Assembly (NCBI GenBank): GCA_029962745.1
Contig: CM057169.1
Span: forward strand, 15,756,078 to 15,820,077
DNA length: 64,000 bases
Reading direction: 5' to 3'
Source: Echinometra lucunter
Lineage: Eukaryota; Echinodermata; Echinoidea; Camarodonta; Echinometridae
Position numbers and translations under genes: made by a program
The notes under the pieces: generated by a model
The model's database searches: none
Told to the model about the DNA's origin: nothing
What the model saw: only the letters and a program-made list of their open reading frames with translations
In this document: positions 1 to 15,000 of the stretch, one piece after another
How positions within the stretch are numbered: the first letter of the stretch is position 1
How the letters are laid out: each line of letters begins with the position of its first letter

Positions 1-3000
1 GACGGGAAGATAGTTAGCAAAGCTTGGTCCAAGGAGTTTGCACATCCTGGCCCAAGCTGAGATCATATACGAGGTCTGAGGGTCATCATCATCCAGCTCG
101 CTGGCGTCCGTCTGAGTCCTCAGGAGGAGCTCCATAACGTCGTTGGCATCCTGCATGAACTGTGGAAAAAATGGAGAAAATGGAGGATCGTTGAATACGA
201 CAAGCTTGGTACACAGATCTTCTTGAACTTATGGTAATTTTATCATTTCTGAGCACTTTTTGAGGTACTAAGAATTTGAAAGAGCTGTGGAACTAGTTGA
301 ACTTTTTCTTGATGTGTCTTAAAATGTAAACTGTCCTAATCATGAACATCACTTGACCATCATTACCATCTTCCACACCATTGTGATCATCAACGTTAAT
401 ATCATCATCCTCACTGTTACCACCACCATCATCACCATCATCATCCTCAGTGTTACCACCACCACCATCACCATCATCATCCTCAGTGTTACCACCACCA
501 CCATCACCATAATCATCACCACTATCATTACCACCACCACCAACACCACCACCACCATCAACATCATCACCACCACCAACACCACCACCACCATCACCAT
601 CACCATCACCATGAGCACCAGCACCATCACCACCAGCACCACCATCATCACAACCACCATTATCATCCTCACCTACATAGAAAAAATCTTCAATCAAACT
701 TTACCTTCTGAGTTCCCACTGCCAGACCAATCAAACTGACGCACTCTATGGTCTTTCCTCGCAGCAATCTATATTCCTTGTTGTTAGCATTTTGGATGAT
801 GTATTTGAGACTTGGCATGAACTTGTCATAGAACGGTGTGAAATTCTCTTCCGTTGTGTCAGCGACCGCAGCTAGTGTGGTCACCATCTGTTCCAGCACT
901 AGCTTAGTTCCCTTTTGGACCAACTGAGAGACAGAAAAAAACAACAAGAAATCAATTGAAACAGAGTGTGAATTTTTGAGCCTCCTATACATATCTGGGG
1001 AGTTTTTCATGAAATGTCTTGTCAGTGATTTTCACTGACAAATGTTATAAGCTACTGAAATCCTTGCATCTGACTGGCTGAGAGCAAATTTGTCAGTAAA
1101 AATCACTGACGAGACACCTCAGGGCAATTCCATAAAATATGTACGTCTGACCCCCTATACGTGGAACTTTCCTGAAATAATTCATCTCCGCTTTGTAGTT
1201 CATATGAAAATATGTAATGCTCTCAAATCACCATGGCTTGAGTAGTTCACAAAGTGAAATAAAACTGGAGAAAAATGGAGGTCGGACGTACAAAAAGGTT
1301 GATCATTTTATGGAACTGCCCCTCATGAAATGTTCCACACAAAAGCCACTTACTTTTCTAATCATGAAACATGTGCAAATTTTGTGAGTGGACCATTTTT
1401 TGAAAACTTCAGGCTTTGAAACAATCGAAGTTTTGCATTTTGTGAAAATTTCTGGATGCGAAAATGGCTATCGTTTCAAATCACACAAATTTCTAGTTTA
1501 TCAGCAACATCTTGAGAACTAAGCCAGAGAAAACCCATCACCAACTTGGATTTAAGCTTGTATTTAGCCAACTAATACCATTAATTATACAATGATGTAG
1601 CATCTGGCAAAAGGGACCATAAAATTGAAGAATTATGATTAAATTGAGAATTTCATCAACAGCAGATGAAAGGATGATCTTTTTTCTAGTTATGAGACTA
1701 AATCTCAAGGAGAAACTGTCCAAAAGAATGATTTTGAATCTCAGAAAAAATTACCTCTTGCATCTTCATAGCAATGATGTTTTCAAGCTTTTCTAGGATG
1801 GACGGAAGATACTGTTGAAGGATGGACTTTGGACAGTCTTCGCTGAAGTTGACAAGAGCAGCTCCTGCATGAGCTTGCACCCTGGGGTGACCGTAGTCAT
1901 CAAGGGCTTGGAGAAGTCCAGCAATAACCTTTTTAAGAAGATATGACACGCACTGTACTGTCATCGTGTTCGAATTAATCAAGACATTGATGATATTTCA
2001 ACATTTTAATACAAATTGCCCGACTTTTCCAATACATTAGTTATTTTGATGACACAGAAAAATGAAAATAAAAAATAATTTTAAAAACTGTAGAAGTTCA
2101 AACTGTAAATGGAGATGTTGTGGCAACGTTGGTACGAGCATGTGCTCTTAATCAAAGGGTCGGGAGTTTGATCCCATTGATGCCTGGCTCTTTATGTCCT
2201 TCAGCAAGACATTTAATCCACCTTTGCTGCACTCTACCCAGGTGTATAAATGGGTACCATGCACTGCGGAGTAATAATAATAATAATGCATTATTGGTGT
2301 CTTTGAGTACTTTTTGGGGTAGATACGTTGCGCAGTATAAATATCTTCATTATCATTATCATAAATATGCTTAGGCCATTCAGTATTTGCCAATAGCCTG
2401 GTGGCTATCTGAAGATAAAGGTTACCTTTGCGTGGAATTTGTACTCAAATGTTGGGGCAAAATCTGTAGCCATCTGACCCAAGGCGTTGCAAGCTGCGTA
2501 TCGGACTCTCGGATGCTGATAAAAGGGACATAAAGTAGAAAGGGATCAATATTATTTAATGAAAAACTTATTACAATAGAGGTATAATGCACAGAGGGGA
2601 ACAATGACAATACAGAGTGGAAATTGGTGTTTACGTACCTACATGTAGGTGTTGAAAAAGGCAAAGTTGTTCACTTCCGAAAGCAGATAATGCTGTTCAT
2701 GCATCCCAAAGTAGTAGGGAATAATCAAAAATTTTCTTGCACAGTTAGTCCAGACCATGCCCCATTTTATCTTGTGTAACACCTTTCCCTCATCAATTGG
2801 TATAACAGCACCAAATGTTACACTTTGTCTAACACCTCTGACCTTATCAGACAGGTATGGTAGTATATATTCGAACTCAGGCAAAGCATTCATGAGTCTA
2901 ACGTCTTGTCTAATACCTCTTCTTTATCATCCATGCACTAAAGTACTTAAATATCATATCATATAAAACCTTATTTCTCATCACTCAATTTGAACACCTT

Positions 3001-6000
3001 GTCTGCGTAATATTTACTCTTACACTATGTCTGAACTCCTTGGTTTAACATCTTTAACACCACTCACATCATCACCCAAGAATGGTAGTACTAAGTCTGA
3101 CATCTTGTCTAACACCTTCTCTGACACCACTTACCTCATTAACTAAGAATGGCAGTACTAAGTCTAACAGCTTGTCTTACACCTTCTTTGACACCACTTA
3201 CCCGATCAACTAAGAATGTCAGTACTAAGTCTTCCACCTTGTCTAGCATCTTCTTTGAAACCACCTACCTGATCAACTAAGAATGGAAGTACTAAGTCTA
3301 ACACCTTGTCTTACACCTTCTTTGACACCACCCACCTCATCACCCAAAAGTGGCAGTACAAAGTCTGACACCTTGACTTACACCTTCTTTGACACCACTT
3401 ACCTGATCAATTAAGAATGGCAGTACTAAGTCTAACACCTTGTCTAATCCTGCTTCCATTTCTTTATGACACCCTTCACCGACAGCTGAAATTGCCATGA
3501 GAGCAGCATGTCTTGATTTCCAGTCAGCTATAGAAAGAGTGAATTAGTAACAGCTGTTAACCCATTCGTGACAGAGGTCCACATTTTGTGGTTTGGCCTA
3601 ATATCTTTTGATGCAAAGCCCTAAAATCATACCAAATACATGAGCAGAAAGAGCAAAAAATTCTACACAAACTGTGCCCATTTTGGTTGCGTCAATATTC
3701 GTTGTTTGATGCTGAAAATTTTTTAAAGGAAAATAAGCATTAAAATCCTTAAATTGCCAATGTGATAGAAAGTTTAAAATCACCGTTTTCCCCTGCAAAT
3801 TAAGGTTATTCATCGAAAGAGAAATAAACAAGAAGCAGCCAATACATCGCATCCAGGTGAAAAAAAAACCAACATCACAGGAGCAGTGATCGATTAAGCT
3901 CTGAAAAGCTCTAAAATTCTAAATTAGGTATGGAAAACTACAAAAGGCCCCTGGGAAGAAACAAAGAAATTTGATATACAGTGAAACCTGTAAAGACCAC
4001 CTGAGAGAGACAAGAAAAGTGGTCTTCATAAGCAGTTGGTCTTTATGGACAGGTTCTTTTAAAGCCACAGTGAACTGGCGTTTATATAGCTCTGAAATGA
4101 TGTATTTACAACAGCACCAACTAGTGGCTACTCACAACCAGAGACTGTCTTAGAAGCATTACGCCCTTCTTGGCTTCTAGTGAACTGCCTTAGTCTGAAT
4201 GCATATAAATTTTTACAGATGTGTCTAAAAAATAAAGCTTGCTTTGATCAGAATGGTGCATGTTGGGAGAAGAAATGGGACAGAATCAGTAGTTCAGGAC
4301 CGAGATGGCACTATTTGGAAATCTCATACAAGGGTGCCAGTCCACTCTGGTTTTAACACACATTTTAATGGAAAAAAATTATTTAAGGAATAAACAAAAA
4401 TTGTGGTCTTTAATGACAGATGGTCTTTCTGTACAGGTGGTCGCCAAAACAGGTTTGACTGTATATACATTATCCTGAGGAAATATCACTTTTATCACAG
4501 GAAATTAATTTTGATATAAGCAGAAACAAATGATTTTTTACACAGGAACAATCTTGTGGTCATATTAGCAATTCAATTAATTTCCTGCAAGAGGTTAGAC
4601 TGAATGTTATGTCTGCCTAGGCACTGAACCTTTTTGCTTACCATGCTGTAGCATCTTGGGAATAGCAGCGGTGATGTGAGGCAGCATCGTCTTTCCTCCA
4701 ATGCCACAGGCGAACCGATCGAGGGCGCTCTCCCCTGCCACAGCATTGCTGTCATTGTCCTCGTCGTCGATCTCGTCCGAGTTGGCCCAGTCAGGGTCGT
4801 CCTCCAGGTCCATCATCATGTTCAACATCAGCGGAACTGATATATGATACAAGAGGCAATGACAACGATTTGGACAGAACTCCACAGGATGAAGGTTATG
4901 CCAAGAAAATTGTGAAGAGTTGTAGGATTGTGAAAAAATAGGTCAAGAAATGAGCTTTCAACATATGTGCTAATTATCTTAAAAACTAATCCAGTCTGTA
5001 CCTAAAATATCAGCCTATACATATTTACAAGGGGTTGGCATGGTCCAGTGGAATGTTCCAAGTTTCAAACCCACTAAAGCATTTAACACAGGATGCAGAA
5101 AATACCATTAAAAAAAAAGAAAAATACAGCAAAACAAGGCTGAATGTATAATATTTCTCTATCTTTTAAAAATGACCTGTAGTGGCTTATTTTATTTTTG
5201 CACAGAGTAAGTACTACTAACCATCTCAGCATCCATTTACAAGTAAAGTAATATTTCTCTTACTGCAGTAGTTTTTTGAGGTTGTTTACTATGTCAAATG
5301 AGATTGGGGCTTTACATACCATTCACAAAATTCATCTACATTTACCACTCTCTTCTTGTTTTTATTGTCTAATTTTCATGCATTCAACAGATTTTCAGAA
5401 TTATTCATAAAGTTATGCCAGGGTTGGGTTCTAGTATAAGGATCTTATTCCTTTTCTGCTCTTCCCTATCATTCTTATTATGTTTCCTGGGATGTATGTT
5501 CTTTTAACGTATTATGTTTCCTTGGAATTCATGTTCCTTTGAATGTCTTATTTTTCGATGAATGTTACATATTTTTAATGGTGAGTGAAATAAATGAACT
5601 TTAAATTTTGAACTCTCAACTCTCGACTCACCAGCACCCTCAATGTACTTGGGGAACCTCCTCAACGTGGCTGCTGCTGCCTCGGACAAGGTTACCACCA
5701 TCTCCAAACCAAGCTGTCTCCAGCTGTCTGGCAAGTTGGTCTCCCGAATGATCTGCAAGACACAACACCAGTGCATCGCAGGGCAATTCCAATTAAAATA
5801 TTTAAAAAAAAAAAACCAACACACATTTGGATATTTTGAAACCTACAAGTCATGTAGAGAATTCATCTGCTTTTAATAGTCAGTTAGAACATTTCCTTTT
5901 GCAGGAGTGCAATGGAAATGGAAGTCAAGCACATATATGTAAGCAATTTGTGTCTCATTTAACATGCGGCCATTATCCAATCCTTCACTACCCCCCCCCC

Positions 6001-9000
6001 CTCTAAAATAAATCACTATCCCCACTGGGAAGTGCATCTTTTATACATCTTTCAGATATCACTGTGGAATGCCCACAAAAATTCAAACAACTGTTTGTAT
6101 GGTCAGTGCCTAGTATCTTGCGCTTGTCACTTCGAAAGTGTCGGCTGAGGACTATAACTGAAAGAATGGTATAACTTTGGGGAGAAACAAGAGTGAGTGT
6201 TGCGCAGGCATTATGGTTTAGTCAGAAAATATATAATTTGGTTTAGTTGAATTGTAGTTTTGAATGCTATGTTGGATTTGATGTCTAAGTTCAGCAGAAT
6301 AATGTCTGTTTCAACTCAAAATAAGTTCAAATCACATCATGGTATTCAGAAACAATTGAAGCAACACAAAGGAGTCTTGGAATTTCTCAATGACACCATT
6401 TGTCTAATAATATGTTGTTTGGGTTTTTTTAAAGGTTTTTAAAATTTTTTTACAGACATGTGAGTATACATACATCTAAGGCAAGGTTGAGGACGTTTTC
6501 CATGTAAGGTCTGAGAAGCTTGGGTGTATTCTCTTCCAACTCCAGGAAAGCCTTGAGAAGGGTGTCATCTTCCTGACCCTTGATACTCTCCATCACAATC
6601 TGTAGGAGATATTCAAATTGGCAATACATACATAATGATTAAAATCACGAAAACAACTTCTTCATAACTGAAGCCTTTTTCATTAACTGTTGCCTTCAAA
6701 TAAATGTGAAGGGCACATTGTTTAAATACGGCTCGCCGGCAGTCAATCATAAAATATAACTCAAAGAACCTGGAAAATGTGAAATGACTAGAAATATACA
6801 GTGGAGTATCTTCACCCATTTGAAAATCTCCTTTTCAGTGGTGTAAATTCAAGTATAATAAATACATAGTACAAAACATCACTTGGTGACATTATCTGAT
6901 AATGCTATAAAAACACAATTGACACAATTTAATGAGTAAAATAGATCAATAATTCATTGTGTCAAGAGGATGTGCTAGCTGCAAATCAGAAAGAGCATGA
7001 GTAGACAAGGTCCAACGGTAATAAAGAGGAATGCATATTTATCAAAGGGTTATCATGCCATACCAGTCACAAGTGATGGAAGAACAAGTCTTTTGGAACT
7101 TTTTTCACTGAGAATAAGGTCCGGACCCTGTTTCATAAAACTTGTTATCATTCTCTGACAAATATGCCCTCAGCCAATCAGATGCAGGATTTCAGTAGCT
7201 TATAACAGTTACTGCAACTCGTTATTGATAAAAAGTTTTATGAAATGAGGCCCTGATGATGCATTCTTCAACTTACATCCAATACACCTGGCATAAGATC
7301 CATAAAATGTTTCTGGATGGCCTTCTCTTTCCCATTTGTCACGATAAATGATATCGTCGCCTTGGCAGCTACGATTCGAACCTGATGGGTGAAAAAGCAG
7401 GATATTTTAGTTCAACATTATAAAACTGACAATACAGTAATAGAATATCTTCTGTTAACTTGTTAGAGGTGAATACTGAATCAACTCAATGTGAAGTCTC
7501 TGCAAAATGCACAAAATATCAAAATCAAATTGCATGTAACAACTGGATGCAATTTGGAAAGAAAAGTTATCTTAGGATAAAAACAAATCCAAATTCTATA
7601 AACACAGGTACATACATGCAAATAAAAAGTCATTTAGTCAGACTTCAAATAAATTATTCATAAAATTAAATCTTCATCTCTGGAAAGAGAACAGTATTTT
7701 TGTACAACTAACCAAAATATTGCAACATTTTGCATGAAGTATGATTTCAAGCACAATTTTAAAATACTTAATAGCAACGTGTCAAGCAGTTACTAAATAA
7801 ACTTCAGGAAATCTCAGGATGTAAAAATTCAGCAATACATGAAACTTGGGTGTGTGTTTTTTTCAGGTTTTCCTGTGCAGCTGGCATTTGAAATTTTGAA
7901 ATCTAGGCATTACCCTCACACCAATTGATTATTAAACAGCAAAAATTTCTTACCGATGGTTGTTCCTGCTTTTCGAGACATTGTCCAAGCATGCCTTTGA
8001 TGACAACCAGGTAATACTCTTGCTTGTTGCCGAAAATACCAGGGAAATTACTGTGGAGAAAAACAGGTAACAAATGATCACAACATTTGCTCGAAGTAAA
8101 CAAAAGTAATGTAATAATATCAAAAGTATATAGGACAAAATCTTGTATGGATACACTCCACTGCGCATTTTAAGTATAAAGTTACAGGTGCTGTGGTACA
8201 GAGGATAGTTCACCAACTACGGACCACGTGGTACATGGTTCAAATCCTTGCTAATGGCATTAATGTCCTTTTGCAAGGCATTATCAATGTTTTTTCCACT
8301 CTCCACCCATGTTGAAGAAAATGTGTACCTGGTAAGGGAGCTTAGCATTAGCAAACAGAGTTGCAAAAAGATGTGCCGACAAGTAAACCATACAGACAAT
8401 ATGCATTTTGCTTTCTTCACATGTCTTTTTTCACATCACTTTATTTTGCTACACTACCAAAGAAAAATTGTCTTGTTTGCCTGATGGCCTGTCAAGGTGA
8501 CTTTGTGAAAGTATAGACAAGAGATGTATTCAATTCTTGGTGATTAAATGACCAGGGCCCTCTTGCATAAAAGGTAGAGATTAAACGCAAATCAAAAATT
8601 AAACGCAATTCTCAAATACTCCATTCTGATTGGTTGAAGATCAAGATGGGTTTAATTTTTTTGAGTTGCGTTTAATCGCAACTTTTAAGCAAGAGGGCCC
8701 TGGTAACTCGTCCACAAACCCAAAACATTGCTTTTCAAAGAAAACCAAAATAACAAAAACAAAAAACTAAAATCCCAGATACAGCAGCCCATGGTAATAG
8801 TAACAGTCTGAAAAACTCATTTGGTACATCTTAGAGGAATTATACGATATGAATTCCAACGTTATCATACTGAACTTAGCACTTGATCATATTCAAGCAG
8901 TGCCAGGAGAAAAGGAAATGTTGACCATAAACTGTGCACTGGGGGGGGGGGGGTGTTTTACAAAGACTAAGATGGACTGAAATTGCACTTAACTATGGCT

Positions 9001-12000
9001 GGCCATTCATGCCACATTTATTTTTTCACTACATGTCTCTCACAGGATTTGAAAATTGTGGTCACAAATCTGCAGAATTGACATTTTTTTTTACAGTTAG
9101 TTGATGAAGAAAACCAAGAAAGGTGAATTCTGCAAATTTGTGCCCATGATTTTCACATCCCTTGAGAGTCCGATAGTGAAAACAAACTGTGGCATGAATG
9201 GCCGGCTATAGTTAAGTGTGATTTGAGTCATTCTTAGTCTTTGTGAAACACCCCCCTGATATATCTTTGGCACAGTTATGACAGGAAGGTTGCACAGGAA
9301 ATAAATGCAAAAACTGAAAGTAGAATCTTCATACTTTTTTCCTAACCTTGTGACTGTAACAGGATATCTCCTGTTTTTATTTCACAGAATTCACAAAAAA
9401 ATAAAGTATAGTAATTCTGAACTTTTGCGGTCAGGATTCAAAATACATGGATACTGACCATTCTGCAATTGCAATACATGTATTTCATAATAAAAAGGAA
9501 CTAAAACAACCTTCCTATTCTAAAGATCCGGCAGCATTTTCATCCAAGCCATGATTTATTTTTCACATCAGTCCAAGACTCAAATTGCTAAAATAAATTT
9601 ACAGCAAGTTCATGTCATATTGTTTTGGTTGATAGTTACATTTCATTATATTTTTAAAAGTTTCTTGATGTACTGTTTTAAGGGGAATCGCTGTGTTTTG
9701 CAAGCCTTTGGCTCTTTAAAATGATTCCTCAGTTACAATTTCACTGTACTTATATGTGCTTTTGTTTTTTATGACATTAATTGAATTGAATATCCAAACT
9801 CCCTGCTGAATATCACAAGTTATATTTTCTTAACATAATAATACAATATTTGAACATCCAAGTCCAAGCTTCTCAATGACCAACTGCATACAAAGACTTC
9901 GCCTTTCATTTTTGAGAGCTATGCTCCGTTTTCTTTTAAAATCTATGATTTTGTTTTTTAATGGCATTCTACGACCAACTCTGATTCTTGTATTATCTAG
10001 ATGCCAAGCAGACTAATTTTCAATTCTATTTGCATACAAAAACAACCTATTAAGGACAGCATTTAATGTTAGAGCAAATTCAAGAAATTTGTTTACAAGA
10101 ATCACCTGCCTGCAAAGACCACTCTCCCTCCAAAGTATTTAAATTGACAGGTTTCACCATACAGTCAAAACCCTGTCTATTAAGGTCACTTAAGGGACAC
10201 AGAAAGTGACCAATGAGGACAAATGACCTCCCTACACAGGTCCTACAACAAATGTTATTTTTTAGATGGTGACAATAATGATAACCGCAGTCAAACCTGT
10301 CTAGTACTATGGTCACCTAAGGGACACAGAAAGTGACCACCGAGGACAAATGACCTCCCTACACAGGTCCTACGAGAAATGTTAATTTTTAGAGGATGAC
10401 AATAATTATGACTGCAGTCAAACCTGTCTAGTACTAAGGTCACCTAAGCGATCTCACAGTGTAGAATACACGTGTCACGTACAAACTCCAGAAGCTCTTG
10501 ATGCGTCTTGTGCAAAATCTCTGCGACATACACACACACAAAAAAAAAAAAATCTTGAAAATTGCTGATTCGATTTCCGATTCAATTTTTGCCATAACTT
10601 ACAACATTAGCACCAGCACTAGCATCCGGAAAATGACAGGCTCGGCTTGTGCACCAGAGGCACCGTGGAGGTACAGTATGTTACGTTGGTTGTTGGAAAG
10701 GGGAGTATCTGAATTTGGATATAGCATGCCCAGAAATGAAAACAACATGTGTAAATTTTGGTGCTTCCAAATTTGTGGATTTCCGACATGCGCAAAAAAA
10801 ATCCTGGCGAGAACGCTTCCTAAGGGACACAGAAAGTGACCACAGAGGACAAATGACCTCCCTACACAGGTCCTACAACAAATGTTACTTTTTAGAGGGT
10901 GACAATAATGATGACTACAGGTGGTTCATCTACAGAAGGGTGGCTACCAAGATGGGTCTAACTGCATTTTCCATCATACATACTTGAAAATATTGAGGGC
11001 GCTTTCCTTGAGCTCCGGCCTGTTTGAAGTGCTGCACTGGAACAAGAACTGAAGGATGTCTGACCACAGTTGATTTCCTTCATCATCTGTAAATGAGGAA
11101 ATTACACTGTTAAAGGTGAACTGTAATACCTGAACTATTGATCATTATATTCCACATACTAAGAATGTTGCTGTAGGATTGGTCAAAAGTGAATCACGTG
11201 ATAAAGAGTAGATTCGCCATCAATCATCACCCGATCACTCCATCATCACCCGATGATGGAGTGGTCGCCCCCCAAAATGCCAAAAAGAAAAAAAAAAAAA
11301 AGAAAAGCATGAGCGAGAAAATAAAAAAGGTAAGAGAACGTAGGAAGAGCGGGAGCAGACAAGGAACAATGACAAAGACATCGGAGCTTCTGCACTTCAC
11401 GCGGGAGGACCCTCCCCCTAGGGAGCGCGTTCGGTATGTAATTCGCGAATCACTACCGCCACCCCTAAAATGAAATCCTAGCTACGTTACTGAGCTAGAG
11501 TACATGTATGTCTAGCAGAACTGTGCTTCTGTGAGCTTTTAGGGTAAAAACCAAATACAATTATCCTAAATTTACAATGAGAATGCAGATGAGTTCTGCA
11601 ACGGCATCATACACTCTCCACCTCAGAGCCAATCCATCCATTCACCTTTCAAGTTATCAATCTATCCACTAAACAGTGCACATTCCTAGTATTTTTAGAT
11701 TTACCACTGAGATTCTGAGCAATTTCTGTCACTGTACCAAACACCCACTGGCCTGGCATCAATTCATCCATCCACACATTCAGCCCTCTATCCATCAATC
11801 AACTGAACACTAGTATATCAATCTACGTAAAAAATTTGAATTTACCAATGAGATTGCGAGCAAGTTCTGCAATGACGTCACACACCTTCCGTCTCAGCAT
11901 GGAGTCGGTGATGTGGTGCAGGACCTGGACCAGCTGCACCTTGATCCCCTCCTGCACATCCTGGGGCGAGTTGTGCCAGACCTCGTCAAAGTTTGTGTTG

Positions 12001-15000
12001 AAGAGACGTCGGAGCAGTACAGCAGCTAGCTGTGTCCTCTGTGTACAATAGGGAAGAAGATGAGAAAATTAGACCTATAGTTCTGTACTCAATTCCTTAC
12101 AAGGAGAGGGATTTAAGCAAAAAATTCTTAAAATGGCAACACTGCTTCTTTCATCAACTGAGTGATTCACTTACTGATAACTTACTTAACTTAAACCTTT
12201 TATTGCTAATTTTCAAATAAAAAGAAAAGACAAAACAGAATGAAAACTTGAAAAGGAACTGAATTGTAAATATTTACATGTATCAGAAAATTATTACTAG
12301 TATTGTATGTAAAAATGTCTTGCCAATTTGAATATTTCTAATATTTGTATTTCCTGTTTCTTTGTGGGCATTTAACAACAAGGCAAAGACAGAAGTTATT
12401 GGCTACTTGGGTCACTTCAGTTAGGTCAATAGGTAATGGTTTTGAAAATGAGACTGTGTCATCTCCTGAAACATATCGGACATAAAAGTAGAAACACAAG
12501 ATGAGAAAATTCGAAGTAACAGTCACAGAGAAAAGGAGATGGAAAGATGAAAACAACAATATTACTCTACTAAAAAAAAAAAAAAAACTGTGTTACTGAG
12601 ACAAAGAATAGTTGTAGATTCTCACAGCGAGTGATATCTGGGGGGAACAATCTACCTACCTCAGTGAAGAGTTCATCAGTCAACATGTTCTAGGCAAATT
12701 AGAAGAAATTCTGGGCATCCAAGAAAGATCGATTTTGACAACAGAGAATTTTTCAACAGATGCACAGGCTCATTCTCAAAGAAAATAATTCATCTTTGTG
12801 CCTGCAGAGAGCCATATACACACCTCACAAAAAGTAACTAACCACTTTGTCTTGAGATCATGGCTCAAATATGGTGTGTTGTATCGGACAACTTTTAACA
12901 GAATTTGAAAGAAAATTTAATTCAAAACATTTTGACACTTCATTTGTTGAAATCGAATAAAGAATGTGAGCACAATGGTGATTTATATGCAAATACCTCC
13001 AAAATAAAAGTTGCAGCAGTCCCTATTGATATAACAGTCTCTATACACAGAATGGATTTCTGGCTGCGTAAAGAGATAGGGATTGCTGCAACTTTTTTTT
13101 TTTTTTTTTTTTGGGGGGGGGGGGGGGTATTTGCATACAAATCGCCATTTGTTGTCTGATACAACAAGCCATATTTGAGCTATGATCCAGTGACAAAGTG
13201 GTCAGTTACTTTTTGTGAGGTGTGTATATACAACTTCAAGCTTACTTCCAAGGGAAGGAAGGAAAAGAACAGATAGGGTTACAATTCAATTACACGTACC
13301 TCTGGAGGAGCTTGACTTCCTATCGTCTGTACAAGAAACTGGACCTTGGTTGCTGGTGCAATGCTTTCATATGTTTGCTGTAGAGAGAAATAGAATTGAA
13401 AATTTTCATTCCACCTTTCGAAATGTAGCTAGTGTACAAGTACAATAAGTACACAACAAAATAATTGCCCACGGCACTGGTATGAAAAATGGCACTGTTA
13501 TGAAAACAAATCTTTCAAAAGTAAATCTAGATGGCAGATTTTTAAAGTAGGAGGTTAAAAAGGGTCATTTTTACTTGGGAATCTGGGACCAGTTTCTGAA
13601 GATTGTTATAAGTGGAACTTCTTGACTAAATCAGCACTGGTAGGCTTAATGTCTGCTATGTGTCTCATGAAGTTGTCTTTACCAAGATTAAAGACAACTT
13701 GCGAGACAAGGACTAATGATGCCTCCAATCCCGTCACATCTCTGTCATATCTTTTTAATCCATGTGCAGCACCATCACGTCATTAACTGGGTAGATTATA
13801 GCCAGCCAAAAGGGACGCTACACAGATATAAGAATTATCAGGTGGTCTGTCATTCATGACAGATCACCTCTTAATTTTATAGGAATTTTCTTTTTATTTA
13901 TTTTTATTCTTCCACCGTGATTTCTCAAAATCGGTCCAATCAATTTTCATGAAAGTCATGTCAGTCATCAGGCCTATCATGGACATGAACATTTTCCTTT
14001 TTCAAGGTCATTAGGTCATTGTGATGTCATCAAGGTGCCATTTTGTAAATATCATGTCATGATGATATCTTCAATCTCATTTTTCATTCATATTTGGCAC
14101 GATCAATGTTCACATGACACTTAACAATTCCTTCTATTTAGACGCGCGTGTATGCGTATGTCCGCACGTCAGTGTACGCTCAAAATGCTCAAAATCACTT
14201 ATCTAACCAAAATCCATTTCAGGCCATTTTAAGCATTTCAAAAATTTCTTCGCGTTAGCGCCCGCGCGTGCATTTTGTAAATAACATAAAAACGCTGTTT
14301 TTTCACTTGATTTGCAATTCTGATACTTTTCTAGACAATTTCCATCCATTTAGAATCAATTTCAACTGACCATAAGGTCATAGACGCGCCTAAGTCAAAG
14401 TATGTGCACACATCAAGGCGCAAAATAATGTAAAAAGTGGTTAAAATATACCTTTCTAAAATCCGCCATAGCTCGTCAAGCAGCTGCAACATCATATTTG
14501 CACATGAACGCAAAAAAATTATTTTGAAAAAAATGATGTCATATCTCGCTGATTGTTGGTCAATTTTCGTCAGGATTTAAATATGTTGTAGCTGAGGAAA
14601 TTCTCTTTCATAAGGTTAGCCTCTATTTTTTATTTTGATAACGGCATCATAGTCTAATTTTACGATCAATGGTGGCATGTCACTTTTTCATATTTTACGT
14701 GTATTCTCTATGGGACATGAACTTTTTTCGATTTTTGATTCTACATTCCCGTCTTTTTGTAGCTCCATTATTTCTGGTTGATTTTCGCCCAGCTTAGAGT
14801 ATGTTGTAGCTGAGAAAATTCTCTATCGGAAATGTGCCCTCCATTTTTTTTTTATTAAATGTTGGGATCATGCTTAAATTTTCAATTGTATGTTGAAATT
14901 CAGTCTCCACCCAGGCAACTTTCAGCTTTGCGTGTATTAGTTAACCCATAGAGATACAGTGTTACCTTTAGGAGACACTTTTGCAGTATCTATTGGTCCA

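Noticed and set aside
293..739. Open frames of 107-134 codons on both strands through the CAC/ATC repeat
   Set aside because: They exist because the triplet repeat lacks stops. Products are Gly/Asp, Met/Val or Thr/Ile strings, and the region is an IPO5 intron.
10498..10987. Two overlapping plus-strand frames of 112-113 codons
   Set aside because: They cross a pogo-like repeat unit and are antisense to the adjacent IPO5 exon. No protein family is visible.
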